From Devosia ginsengisoli (GTDB lineage Bacteria > Pseudomonadota > Alphaproteobacteria > Rhizobiales > Devosiaceae), in contig NZ_CP042304.1 in assembly GCF_007859655.1 (NCBI RefSeq), forward strand, positions 868,001 to 932,000: 64,000 nt of DNA, read 5' to 3'. Shown piece by piece: positions 44,438 to 53,412 of the stretch. The position numbers and the translations under genes were made by a program. Position 1 is the stretch's first letter. Every line of letters begins with the position of its first letter. The notes under the pieces are model-generated. The model was not told where the DNA came from. It ran no database searches and was given only the letters and a program-made list of their open reading frames with translations.

Positions 44438-45628
44438 ATGAGCGATACAGCCCCCTACGCATCCAAGCCCGAACGCTCCCTCGGCCGCCTCCACGGCACC
44501 GGCCCCAGCCCCACGCGCTCTGAATTCCAGCGCGACCGCGACCGCATCATCCATTCCACCGCCTTCCGCCGCCTGCAGCAGAAGACCCAGGTCTTCCTGC
44601 AATATGGCGGCCATTTCCGCAATCGGCTCACCCATACGCTCGAAGTCAGCCAGATGGCCCGCTCCATGGCCCGCGCCTTGCGGCTCGATGAAGACCTGGC
44701 CGAGGCCGTCGCCCTCAGCCACGATCTGGGCCACACCCCCTTCGGCCATGCCGGCGAACGCGCCCTCCACAGCGCCATGGCCCCCTATGGCGGCTTCGAT
44801 CACAATATCCAGGCCATGCGCGTCGTCACCCGCCTCGAAAACCGCTATGCCGAGCATGACGGCCTCAACCTCACCTGGGAAACCCTCGAAGGCATTCTCA
44901 AGCATAACGGTCCCCTGACCAATCCCGACGGCACGGCCTATGGCCGCTACATAAAGGAAGGCCTCCCCACCGGCCTCGACGACATTCCCGCCGTCGCCGA
45001 CCTGCGCCTTTCCAGCTTCGCCTCGCTCGAAGCCCAGACCGCCGCCATTGCCGACGACATCGCCTACAATGCCCATGACATAGACGACGCCCTCCGCGCC
45101 GGCCTCATCACCCTGGCCGACCTGGTCGATGTCCCGCTGGCCGGCCCCATCGTCCGCGAAGTCCTCGCCCGCTATCCCGATATCGCCCCCAAGCGCCAGG
45201 CCCACGAAGTCCAGCGCCGCCTCATCACCCGCGCCATCGAAGATGTCATCACCACGACGTCAGCCAATATCGCCGCATCCGGCGTCGCTTCAGCCGAGGA
45301 TGTCCGCAATGCCGGCCGCACCCTCGTCACCTTCTCTCCCGCAGCCGCCGAAGCCGAACGCGGCCTCAAGACCTTCCTTTTCGACCGCGTCTACCGCCAC
45401 GAAACCGTCATGGGCCCGGTCCGCCAGAGCGAAACCGTCGTCACCGACCTCTTCGCCCGCTACATGGAAACCCGCGACCTCCCCACCCGCTGGGGCGAAG
45501 CAGCCGCCTCCGCGCCCGACGCCGCCCATCTCGCCCGTATCGTCACCGATTTCATCGCCGGCATGACCGATCCCTATGCCCTGGACGAATACCAGCGCCT
45601 GTTTGACGCTCGCCCGGATTTCCGTTAA
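44438..45628 (+). CDS. dgt: Deoxyguanosinetriphosphate triphosphohydrolase-like protein
   Basis: This 396-residue HD-domain enzyme would split dNTPs to nucleoside and triphosphate, controlling dNTP pools. The metal-binding histidines and aspartates are in RLTHTLEVSQMAR and ALSHDLGHTPFGHAGE, with a later DDIAYNAHDIDDAL segment. The HSTAFRRLQQKTQVF region is typical of the dGTPase-like subgroup. It leads the long plus-strand housekeeping block and is followed after 30 bp by argS. Confidence 0.9.
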   Translation: MSDTAPYASKPERSLGRLHGTGPSPTRSEFQRDRDRIIHSTAFRRLQQKTQVFLQYGGHFRNRLTHTLEVSQMARSMARALRLDEDLAEAVALSHDLGHTPFGHAGERALHSAMAPYGGFDHNIQAMRVVTRLENRYAEHDGLNLTWETLEGILKHNGPLTNPDGTAYGRYIKEGLPTGLDDIPAVADLRLSSFASLEAQTAAIADDIAYNAHDIDDALRAGLITLADLVDVPLAGPIVREVLARYPDIAPKRQAHEVQRRLITRAIEDVITTTSANIAASGVASAEDVRNAGRTLVTFSPAAAEAERGLKTFLFDRVYRHETVMGPVRQSETVVTDLFARYMETRDLPTRWGEAAASAPDAAHLARIVTDFIAGMTDPYALDEYQRLFDARPDFR

Positions 45629-45658
45629 CCCCGGCGCACTTTAGTTTCCGGGTTTATC

Positions 45659-47404
45659 ATGGACGTTTTCGCTCTCTTTTCCGCGCGCATCGGCAATGCC
45701 ATGCAGGTTCTCTTCCCCCAGGCCGGGGCGGACCTGCTGGCCCGTATCGTCGTGGAACCGCCGCGAGATCCCGCCCATGGCGACCTCTCGACCAATGCCG
45801 CCATGATCGTGGCCAAGCCGCTCGGCATGAATCCGCGCGAAGTGGCCAATGCCCTGGTCGAACACTTCAAGCACGACACCGACGTCACGTCAGTCGAGGT
45901 CGCCGGCCCTGGCTTCATCAATTTCCGCCTCGCCACGCCCATCTGGCATCAGGTCTTGCGCTCCGTCGCCGAGCAGGGCGCCGATTACGGCCGCTCCACC
46001 CTGGGCGGCGGCGAAGCGGTCAACATCGAATATGTCTCGGCCAATCCCACCGGCCCCATGCATGTCGGCCACACGCGCGGCGCCGTGTTCGGCGACACGC
46101 TTGCCTCGCTCATGGCCTATTCCGGCTACGAGGTGACGCGCGAATATTACATCAATGACGCCGGCAGCCAGATCAACACGCTCGCCAATTCCGCCTTCCT
46201 GCGCTACCGCGAGGCCCTGGGCGAGACCATCGAGATTCCGCCCGGCTTTTATCCCGGCGATTACCTGATCCCGGTCGGCCAGGCCCTCAAGGCCGAATTC
46301 GGCGACAGCCTTCTCGGCAAGCCGGAAGCCGAGGTCACTCCGCTGGTCAAGGAACGTGTCCTGGCCGCCATGCTGGACCTCATCAAGGCCGATCTCGCCC
46401 AGCTCAATATCCATCACGACGTGTTCTTCTCCGAGCGCACGCTGCACGGGGCAGGGGGCGATATCGAGCTCACCCTGGCCTGGCTGCGCGCCGAAGGCAT
46501 GATCTACGAAGGCCGCCTCGATCCCCCCAAGGGCAAGACCCCCGAGGATTGGGAAGACCGCGAGCAGACCCTGTTCCGCGCCACCGACTATGGTGACGAT
46601 GTCGATCGGGCCCTGATCAAGTCCGACGGCTCATACACCTATTTCGCCGCCGATATTGCCTATCACCGCAACAAGTTCCTGCGCGGCTTCAAGCACATGA
46701 TCAACGTGCTGGGCGCCGACCATTCCGGCTACGTCAAGCGCCTGCAGGCGGCCACCAAGGCCGTCTCGCTCAACGCCGCCGATATGGATGTCCGCATTTG
46801 CCAGCTCGTCCGCCTGCTCAAGAATGGCGAGCCGTTCAAGATGTCCAAGCGCTCCGGCGATCTGGTCACCCTGGCCGATGTGGTCGAGGAAGTGGGCGCC
46901 GACGCCACCCGCTTCATGCTCATGTATCGGCGCAATGACGCGGCGATGGATTTCGACTTTGCCTTGGTCAAGGAGCAGACCAAGGACAATCCGGTCTTCT
47001 ATGTGCAATATGCCCATGCCCGGACCCATTCCATCTTCAAGACCGCCGCCCGCGACCTGCCGGCCCTCGATTTCTCGCCCGCCGCTCTGGCTGCTGCCGA
47101 AATCGAGCGCATTGTCACGCCGGCCGAACTCGATCTTGTTCGGGTGCTGGCCGCCTGGCCGCGCACCGTCACGGCCGCGGCCGTGGCTCACGAGCCGCAC
47201 CGCATAGCCTTCTACGTCCACGAGCTTGCGGCCGCCTTCCATAGCTTCTGGGCCAAGGGCAAGGACGATGTCAGTTTACGATTTGTTAATGAAGACGATC
47301 CAAAGCTCACTTTGGCTCGACTCGCGCTGGTTGATGCCGTGCGTCAGGTTATCGTCAACGCACTAGCAATTCTGGGCGTTTCCGCTCCCGAAGAGCTTTC
47401 ATAA
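45659..47404 (+). CDS. argS: Arginyl-tRNA synthetase
   Basis: This 581-residue class I synthetase charges tRNA-Arg. An N-terminal additional domain recognises the tRNA D-loop, the HIGH-type motif is HVGH in NPTGPMHVGHTRGAVFG, KMSK is in EPFKMSKRSGDLVTL, and the C-terminal DALR domain contains EPHRIAFYVHELAAAFHSFW. Retention of the KMSK lysine motif is notable, since many ArgRS enzymes have a degenerate version. The SPOR-domain gene follows after 86 bp. Confidence 0.96.
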   Translation: MDVFALFSARIGNAMQVLFPQAGADLLARIVVEPPRDPAHGDLSTNAAMIVAKPLGMNPREVANALVEHFKHDTDVTSVEVAGPGFINFRLATPIWHQVLRSVAEQGADYGRSTLGGGEAVNIEYVSANPTGPMHVGHTRGAVFGDTLASLMAYSGYEVTREYYINDAGSQINTLANSAFLRYREALGETIEIPPGFYPGDYLIPVGQALKAEFGDSLLGKPEAEVTPLVKERVLAAMLDLIKADLAQLNIHHDVFFSERTLHGAGGDIELTLAWLRAEGMIYEGRLDPPKGKTPEDWEDREQTLFRATDYGDDVDRALIKSDGSYTYFAADIAYHRNKFLRGFKHMINVLGADHSGYVKRLQAATKAVSLNAADMDVRICQLVRLLKNGEPFKMSKRSGDLVTLADVVEEVGADATRFMLMYRRNDAAMDFDFALVKEQTKDNPVFYVQYAHARTHSIFKTAARDLPALDFSPAALAAAEIERIVTPAELDLVRVLAAWPRTVTAAAVAHEPHRIAFYVHELAAAFHSFWAKGKDDVSLRFVNEDDPKLTLARLALVDAVRQVIVNALAILGVSAPEELS

Positions 47405-47438
47405 TTCGGGCGCATTACTATGATGACTCGCGGCATGA

Positions 47439-47454
47439 TGCCCCAATTGGGGCA
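47439..47454. promoter_or_regulatory. 16-bp perfect palindrome upstream of the SPOR gene
   Basis: TGCCCCAATTGGGGCA lies 37 bp before the SPOR start codon. It could be an operator or, in RNA, a short hairpin between argS and the next gene. No other copy is seen in this window. Confidence 0.35.
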
Positions 47455-47490
47455 GCGCCGTAGTAGTCGTAATCAAGAGGGCGCTGGTTG

Positions 47491-49671
47491 ATGTCAGCGA
47501 AACCGCAGCCAATGGCCGGACAATCTGACGCCGCAGACGATCTGATTGCTGAGCTTGCCAAGCTCATGGCGCAGGATGCCAAAGGCGATCGTCCGGCGGA
47601 AGCGGCCGCTCCAGCCTTCTCGGTGCGTATTCCCGGCGGCGATGCTGCCCCGGCGGCCACGCCTGCGCCCGCGCCCACGCCCCGTTTCGATTTCGATCGC
47701 ACCACGGCCCTGGCCGCCGAACAGCCTTCGGCGCCTGCCGAGCCGGCCGCCGATCCCGCGTCCGAAGAAGCGCCCGAGCCGTTCCGCTTCGATTTCGGCC
47801 TCGACAAGCCCAAGGCGCCCGTCGCCGAGGCGCCCGCCGAACCCGTGGAAGAACCGGCCGCCCCGGCCGATCACGACAGCATTGCCGATCTGATCGCGGC
47901 CGAGCTTTCGAACGAATCTGCCCCGGAGCCGGTGCCGCAGCCCGTTCCGGCGCCTCCGGTCTCCCGCGCGACCCCGCTTCCGGTTTCGGGCGCCCCCAGC
48001 GACAAGCCGGCTGGCCCCAGCCTCGATACATTCAATCTGCGCCCCGCCGCGCGTCCCGAGCAGGATCGCTTCAAGATTCCTCCGGTCTTCGGGCTCAGCT
48101 CCCGCCCGGCACCGTCCGAACCATCAGTCAGCCCGGTTGAGCCCGCTCCCGAGGCGCCGGCCCCGGTCGAGCCCTTTGCCGGCTTGCGCCAGCCCACTCC
48201 GTCTGTTGCGGTCAATCCCGGTCCTGCGCCTGAGGATGACGGCCTTGGCCGTGATCCCATCGACGAAATAGAACATCTCATCGGCCGCGCCATGCGCGTC
48301 GAATTCGACAAGCCCGGCGTCGCTGCCGAAGACCGGCCCGTAGCCAGCCCGGCCCTGCACAATCTGGCAGCCGTTGCCGTGCCCGCCGCGGCAGCCGAGC
48401 CTGCGGCCGTCGAGCCCGCCGCGGCGCCGCGCGCCCTGTCCGGTGCCGACGAAGCCATTCTCGCTGCGGCCGAAGCCACCGGCGCCCAGATCGGCTGGGT
48501 CGAGGCCCCCGAAGTCGATGAGACCGAAGCGGTCGCGCCTGTGCCCCGCCAGCGCCGTGCGCGCGGCTTTACCATGAGCCGTTCGCTGGCCGGCCCCCTG
48601 GTTGCCGTGGCGCTGCTCCTGGCTGCCGGCTTTGGCCTCTATTGGGTTCTGGGCATGGGCGGTGATTCCGGTCCCGCGCCCTTGCTCACCGCCGATACCA
48701 GCCCGATCAAGGAAACGCCGGCCGTTCCGGCCGATGCTGCTGCCGCGCCGCAATCGATCGTCTTCAACGAGATCAATGGTGTCGTGCCGGGCGCCGAGGA
48801 ACAACTGGTCTCGCGCGATCAGGCCGATGTCAACGAGGTCACCCAGGTTCCCCCTGCCGCCGATGTGAGCGAGGAAGGCCTGGCCAATCGCAAGGTTCGT
48901 ACCGTCACCGTTCGCCCTGACGGCACCATTGTCAGCGGCGACGAAAGCGTTGCCGGCAGCTCCATCCTGCCGGTGGATCGCCCCAATGTGCCCGAAGTTC
49001 CGGGTGCCGAAACCGCCAGCCCCGAACTGCTGGCCAGCGCCGATCCCGAGCCCGCCACGCCGGCCGCGACCCCGGCAGCCGAACCCGAAGTCACTGTGAC
49101 GCCCGTCGTCCCCGGTTCCATGGTTCCCGCCATCGATGCCGCGGGCAATCCGCTGGCTGGCAGGACCGCGCCTGTGCCCATGCTGCGTCCGGCCGGTCTC
49201 GTGCAGGCCACCGAGCCCATGGTTACGGCCGCTGCGCCGGCCAATGCCGTCAACGCCGTTGTTGCCCCCGCTGGTGGTGGCAATCTGTTGCCGCCGCCGC
49301 CGGCCAATTCCGCCTTCGGTACCACGCCAGCGGCCACACAGCCGGCCACCAGGCCGGTCGTGGAAACCCAGCAGCCGGCCGCCACCGCCAATATTCCCGG
49401 CGCTGTGGAAGTCGATGCCCTGCCCAATTCCGCGCCGGCCTATGCCCAGCTTGCTTCGCTGCGCAGCGAGGAAGAGGCCCGTCAGGCCGCGCAGAACCTG
49501 GTCGCCCGCTTTGGTCCGCTCTTCGGCGGCGCCAATATGGAAGTCCAGCGTGTCGATCTCGGCGCTCGCGGCATTTACTACCGCGTCCGCGTCCCGGCCG
49601 CTTCGACCTCCGCTGCCACCAATATCTGCACCAATGTCGTTGCCGCCGGTGGCGATTGCGTCGCGATGTGA
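47491..49671 (+). CDS. Large SPOR-domain cell division/envelope protein
   Basis: This 726-residue protein has a cytoplasmic Pro/Ala/Glu-rich N-terminus of about 360 residues, one transmembrane helix (SLAGPLVAVALLLAAGFGLY), a long disordered periplasmic linker and a C-terminal SPOR domain (about residues 645-720: AYAQLASLRSEEEARQAAQN). SPOR domains bind denuded glycan strands at the division septum. Its position after argS is conserved in Alphaproteobacteria. The usual next gene, nagZ, is missing. The ATG at 47491 is chosen over an adjacent TTG. Low-complexity composition makes sequence comparison unreliable outside the SPOR domain. Confidence 0.85.
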   Translation: MSAKPQPMAGQSDAADDLIAELAKLMAQDAKGDRPAEAAAPAFSVRIPGGDAAPAATPAPAPTPRFDFDRTTALAAEQPSAPAEPAADPASEEAPEPFRFDFGLDKPKAPVAEAPAEPVEEPAAPADHDSIADLIAAELSNESAPEPVPQPVPAPPVSRATPLPVSGAPSDKPAGPSLDTFNLRPAARPEQDRFKIPPVFGLSSRPAPSEPSVSPVEPAPEAPAPVEPFAGLRQPTPSVAVNPGPAPEDDGLGRDPIDEIEHLIGRAMRVEFDKPGVAAEDRPVASPALHNLAAVAVPAAAAEPAAVEPAAAPRALSGADEAILAAAEATGAQIGWVEAPEVDETEAVAPVPRQRRARGFTMSRSLAGPLVAVALLLAAGFGLYWVLGMGGDSGPAPLLTADTSPIKETPAVPADAAAAPQSIVFNEINGVVPGAEEQLVSRDQADVNEVTQVPPAADVSEEGLANRKVRTVTVRPDGTIVSGDESVAGSSILPVDRPNVPEVPGAETASPELLASADPEPATPAATPAAEPEVTVTPVVPGSMVPAIDAAGNPLAGRTAPVPMLRPAGLVQATEPMVTAAAPANAVNAVVAPAGGGNLLPPPPANSAFGTTPAATQPATRPVVETQQPAATANIPGAVEVDALPNSAPAYAQLASLRSEEEARQAAQNLVARFGPLFGGANMEVQRVDLGARGIYYRVRVPAASTSAATNICTNVVAAGGDCVAM

Positions 49672-49775
49672 CCTGCCGGTCCGAGCGACCGGTGTAACAT
49701 CGTCTTCAATGCTTGACGCCCGCGGAACCAGTGGCCAAGGATGGCCCAGGACTCCTGCAGCGCGGCACTGAATTT

Positions 49776-50564
49776 ATGACGACTGCCCAGACCGACTGGT
49801 TTGATACGGCTGCCCAACCGGCGCCCGAAGACGTGATGTATGTCGATGTCGGCGGCTATGAGGGCCCGCTCGATCTGCTGCTCGACCTCGCCCGCCGCCA
49901 GAAGGTCGATCTTGCCGCCATTTCCGTGCTGGCCCTTGCCGAGCAATATCTCGCCTTCATCGAAACCGTGCGTGAGAAGCGCATCGAGGTTGCCGCCGAC
50001 TATCTCGTCATGGCCGCCTGGCTCGCCTACCTCAAGAGCCGCCTCATGGTGCCACAGGCGCCCTCCGATGACGAACCGTCCGGCGAGATGCTGGCCGCCA
50101 TGCTGCAGTTCCGCCTCAAGCGCCTCGAAGCCATGCGCGGCGCCGCCAGCCAGTTGATGAACCGCCCGCGTCTCGGCTTCCAGGTCTATGCCCGCGGCAT
50201 GCCCGAGCCCATCGAGATCAAGCGCACCTCCCTTTGGGAAGCCAGCCTCTACGATCTGCTCAAGGCCTATGCCGGCCAGCGCGAGCGCGGCATCACCACC
50301 GACTATTCGCCCATCCAGCGCACCGTCTGGTCGCTGCAGGAGGCGCGGGATATCCTCCAGCGCCTGATCGGTGATAGTTTCGAATGGGTGTCGATGGATT
50401 CCTACCTGGCCGATTACCTCTCGACGCCGGCCGAGCGCGCCACCATCCGCGCCTCGAGCTTCGCCTCGAGCCTCGAACTGGTCCGCCTGGGCCAGATCGA
50501 CCTCCGCCAGACCGAGACTTTCGGCCCGCTCTTCATGCGTCGCCGCAAGGCAGACCGGCCGTGA
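49776..50564 (+). CDS. scpA: Segregation and condensation protein A
   Basis: This kleisin subunit of about 262 residues belongs to the SMC-ScpAB condensin. The conserved N-terminal EGPLDLLLDLARRQKVDL contacts the SMC neck, and DYLVMAAWLAYLKSRLMVP follows. The C-terminal winged helix that binds the SMC head ends with LGQIDLRQTETFGPLFMRRR. The ATG at 49776 is used although its ribosome-binding site is poor, and a TTG at 49713 is in frame. scpB overlaps the stop codon (GTGA). Confidence 0.92.
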   Translation: MTTAQTDWFDTAAQPAPEDVMYVDVGGYEGPLDLLLDLARRQKVDLAAISVLALAEQYLAFIETVREKRIEVAADYLVMAAWLAYLKSRLMVPQAPSDDEPSGEMLAAMLQFRLKRLEAMRGAASQLMNRPRLGFQVYARGMPEPIEIKRTSLWEASLYDLLKAYAGQRERGITTDYSPIQRTVWSLQEARDILQRLIGDSFEWVSMDSYLADYLSTPAERATIRASSFASSLELVRLGQIDLRQTETFGPLFMRRRKADRP

Positions 50565-51226
50565 GCGGGCTTTCCGATGACGATCGCAGCGAAGTCCTGG
50601 AGCGCAACCTGCGTGTGCTCGAGGCTCTCCTTTTCGCGTCAAGTGAGCCTCTCGATGCTAACAGTCTGCTAACGTATTTAGGGGAAGGCGCTAACATTGG
50701 TGAACTGCTGCTGACGCTGCAATCCCGCTACGCCACGCGCGGGGTAAACCTGGTCCAGCGTGCCGACAAATGGGCCTTCCGCACCGCCGAAGACCTCGGT
50801 TTCCTGCTGCGCCGCGACGAACAGGAGAACCGCCCGCTCTCCCGCGCCGCCCTCGAAACCCTCTCCATCATCGCCTACCACCAGCCCGCCACCCGCGCCG
50901 AGATCGAAGAGGTACGCGGCGTCGCCACCGGCAAGGGCACGCTCGACCTGCTGATGGAAGCCGGCTGGATCCGCATGCGCGGCCGCCGCCGCACCCCCGG
51001 CCGCCCCGTAACCTACGGCACGACCGACGCTTTTCTTGATCACTTCGGGCTGGAAACCCTCAGCGATCTGCCCGGCCTCGACGAACTCAAGGGCTCTGGC
51101 CTGCTCTCCAGCCGCCTGCCGCCCAACCTGCAGATCCCGCTCCCCTTCGACGGCGCCGCCCTGCGCGACGACGAGGATCCGCTCGATCCTGACGATCTCG
51201 GCAGCGACGAGGAGGAACAGGACTGA
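50561..51226 (+). CDS. scpB: Segregation and condensation protein B
   Basis: This 221-residue protein is ScpB, which dimerises and binds the linker of ScpA. It has two winged-helix domains (LEALLFASSEPLDANSLLTY and ETLSIIAYHQPATRAEIEEV) and a long acidic C-terminal tail (DDEDPLDPDDLGSDEEEQD). The GTG at 50561 overlaps the scpA stop by 4 nt, implying coupled synthesis. The last base of its TGA is the first base of the next ATG. Confidence 0.92.
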   Translation: MSGLSDDDRSEVLERNLRVLEALLFASSEPLDANSLLTYLGEGANIGELLLTLQSRYATRGVNLVQRADKWAFRTAEDLGFLLRRDEQENRPLSRAALETLSIIAYHQPATRAEIEEVRGVATGKGTLDLLMEAGWIRMRGRRRTPGRPVTYGTTDAFLDHFGLETLSDLPGLDELKGSGLLSSRLPPNLQIPLPFDGAALRDDEDPLDPDDLGSDEEEQD

Positions 51227-52323
51227 TGGCCGAAAAATCCAGCGCTGACTGGGGTTTGCGGGGCACGACCGGCGTCAGCTTCGCCGCGACGCTCGAATTC
51301 GACGCCGTCGAGGTGCAACTCGGGGGCAGGGTGGTGCTCGACCGCTTCAGCCTCACCCTCAAGCCCGGCGAGATCGTCTGCCTGCTCGGCGAATCCGGCT
51401 CGGGCAAATCCACCGCCCTGCGCGTCGCCGCTGGCATCCAGCCCATCCACGCAGGCGCCGTGCGCATCAACGACGAGATCGCCTCCGCCCCGGGCCTGAC
51501 CATCCCGCCTGACCGGCGCGGAATCGGCCTGATGTTTCAGGACTTTGCCCTCTTCCCCCACCTGACCGTTCTGCAGAATGTGCTGTTCGGCCTGCGCAAG
51601 CTCGGCCGCACCGCTGCACTCGCCCAAGCCCGCGCCGCCCTGCGCCGGGTCGGCCTGGCCGATCGCGAGGCCGACTTTCCCCATAGGCTCTCCGGCGGCC
51701 AGCAGCAGCGCCTGGCGCTGGCCCGCAGCGTCGCTCCGCGCCCCGGCGTCCTGCTGCTCGACGAACCCTTTTCCAGCCTCGACGCCCGCCTGCGCGAAAC
51801 CGTGCGCGAGGAGACCCTGGCCGTGTTGCGCGAGACCCACGTCACCAGCCTCATCGTCACCCACGACCCCGAGGAAGCCATGGTGCTGGGCGATCGCGTG
51901 GCCCTGCTGCGCCATGGCCGTATCGCCCAGATCGGCACGGCCGCCGAGATTTACCGCCACCCCGTAGACCTGGACGCCGCCCGCTTCTTCTCGCCGCTGA
52001 GCGAGATCGACAGCCGCGTTGCCCAGGGCCACGTCACGACGCCGCTAGGCCCGCTAGCCACGCCGGAACTGGCCGAAGGTACCAGCGTCACGGTCGCCAT
52101 CCGCCCCGCCGGCGGCGCCGCCATGGCGGCCAGCGGCCCCGGTACGCCGGGCCGCATCGTCGGCAAGCGCGACGCCATCGGCGTGGATATCTGCGAGGTC
52201 ATGGTCGATGGGCTCGACGTCCCGCTCGGCCTGCGCCAGCCGTCCGATGCAGCAATGAAGGTGGGACAAGATGTATTCGTCACGCTGAACCCGGAACACG
52301 TTCTTGTGTTTGCGCGCGATTGA
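51226..52323 (+). CDS. Orphan ABC transporter ATP-binding protein (FbpC/PotA-like)
   Basis: This 365-residue ATPase has Walker A LGESGSGKSTALR, Q-loop MFQDFALFPHLTVLQN, signature LSGGQQQR, Walker B VLLLDEPFSSLDARLR and switch IVTHDPEEAM, followed by a TOBE-like C-terminal domain (GTPGRIVGKRDAIGVDICEV). Such ATPases drive ferric iron, polyamine or thiamine importers, but no permease or binding protein is nearby. It overlaps scpB by 1 nt and precedes tatA, interrupting an otherwise conserved scpB-tatA adjacency. It may serve permeases encoded elsewhere. Confidence 0.88.
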   Translation: MAEKSSADWGLRGTTGVSFAATLEFDAVEVQLGGRVVLDRFSLTLKPGEIVCLLGESGSGKSTALRVAAGIQPIHAGAVRINDEIASAPGLTIPPDRRGIGLMFQDFALFPHLTVLQNVLFGLRKLGRTAALAQARAALRRVGLADREADFPHRLSGGQQQRLALARSVAPRPGVLLLDEPFSSLDARLRETVREETLAVLRETHVTSLIVTHDPEEAMVLGDRVALLRHGRIAQIGTAAEIYRHPVDLDAARFFSPLSEIDSRVAQGHVTTPLGPLATPELAEGTSVTVAIRPAGGAAMAASGPGTPGRIVGKRDAIGVDICEVMVDGLDVPLGLRQPSDAAMKVGQDVFVTLNPEHVLVFARD

Positions 52324-52380
52324 ACCTATTTCTGACCTATCTTTCGCGTGTAACGCGTTCTGAAATTTAGGGAGACCAAA

Positions 52381-52590
52381 ATGCACGCGCCAGGAATTTG
52401 GGGCATTCTCGTTGTCGCCGTCGTCGTGATCCTGCTGTTCGGTCGCGGCAAGATTTCCGGTATGATGGGCGAAGTCGCCTCGGGCATCAAAGCCTTCCAG
52501 AAGGGCATGAAGGACGACGACAAGCCGGTGGAACGCGTCACCACCACGGCCGATGCGCCCGTCGCCGAGCCCGAGAAGAAGGACGTCTGA
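52381..52590 (+). CDS. tatA: Sec-independent translocase subunit TatA
   Basis: This 69-residue protein has one N-terminal transmembrane helix ([17 protein letters not shown]), the conserved FGRGKI hinge and an amphipathic helix ([20 protein letters not shown]). It multimerises to form the twin-arginine export pore. The N-terminus (MHAPGIW) is a little unusual because most TatA begin near MG-F/S-x-W. GGGAGACC lies 5-8 nt before the ATG. A stable stem-loop separates it from tatB, which may favour excess TatA. Confidence 0.93.
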   Translation: MHAPGIWGILVVAVVVILLFGRGKISGMMGEVASGIKAFQKGMKDDDKPVERVTTTADAPVAEPEKKDV

Positions 52591-52591
52591 A

Positions 52592-52637
52592 GCGTCGGAC
52601 TGAAAAGTGGCTTCCAATTTTCAGTCATATCCGACGC
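52592..52637 (+). repeat. 46-bp mosaic stem-loop, family F (copy 2), between tatA and tatB
   Basis: GCGTCGGACTGAAAA pairs with TTTTCAGT and CCGACGC across an internal CATAT bulge, giving about 15 bp of stem. It is the second copy of the element at 42761. Its place just after the tatA stop would protect the upstream message from 3' decay or reduce read-through into tatBC. Confidence 0.75.
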
Positions 52638-52695
52638 GACTTTGACGGGACGTCCTGACGTCGCCGGCCGCGCCGCTGCTTTGAAGGAATAGAAT

Positions 52696-53409
52696 ATGCT
52701 CGGCTTGGGCTGGACAGAGATGCTGGTGATCGGCGTCGTCGCGCTGATCGTCATCGGGCCGAAAGATCTGCCTGTGGTGATGAACCGCATCGGCAAGATC
52801 GCCGGCCAGATCAGGCGTATGGGCAACGAGTTCCAGCGCGAGATCAACAAGACCACCGGTCTCGACGAAGTGCGTAACTTGCGCAATTCGATCGCCGCTC
52901 CGCTCAAGAAAACCAGCGACGAAATCCGCAAGGAATTCAACGCCATGACGCCTAACGGCCCCAAGCCGAGCGGCGTCATCAAGCCCGCCGATCCCAAGGC
53001 CGAAAGCGTCGTTGACGAGATCAAGGCCGCCGCCGGCATGACGCCGCCCAAGACCGCCGATCAGGTCGCTGCCGAGGCCGGCTTCAAGCCGCCCCGTCCG
53101 GCCGCCAAGGCGGCCGCGGCGCCCGCAAAGAAGCCTGCGGCGAAGAAGGCTCCTGTAAAGGCCAAGGCTGCGCCGACCCGCCCCGTCGTCACCACCGACC
53201 TGGCGCCGTTGGACGCTCCGGCTCCGGCCAAAAAGCCCGTCGCGAAAAAGCCGGCTGCCGTGAGGAAGCCGGCGGCAAAACCCGCTGCCAGCAAGCCGCA
53301 GAACCCGACCGAAGCTGCGCCTGTAGCAACCAAACCTGCACCGAAGAAGCGTGCCGCTGCCAGGGCCAAGCCTGCTGCAGCCGAAACCGCCAAGGCCGGG
53401 GACGCATAA
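52696..53409 (+). CDS. tatB: Sec-independent translocase subunit TatB
   Basis: This 237-residue protein starts with the TatB helix and hinge (GWTEMLVIGVVALIVIGPKD), followed by an amphipathic helix (MNRIGKIAGQIRRMGNEFQR). The C-terminal half is a Lys/Ala/Pro-rich tail with repeated KKPAAKK-like units, long for the family and typical of alphaproteobacterial TatB. With TatC it forms the receptor for twin-arginine signal peptides. A 3-nt gap leads to tatC. Confidence 0.93.
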   Translation: MLGLGWTEMLVIGVVALIVIGPKDLPVVMNRIGKIAGQIRRMGNEFQREINKTTGLDEVRNLRNSIAAPLKKTSDEIRKEFNAMTPNGPKPSGVIKPADPKAESVVDEIKAAAGMTPPKTADQVAAEAGFKPPRPAAKAAAAPAKKPAAKKAPVKAKAAPTRPVVTTDLAPLDAPAPAKKPVAKKPAAVRKPAAKPAASKPQNPTEAAPVATKPAPKKRAAARAKPAAAETAKAGDA

Positions 53410-53412
53410 ACC

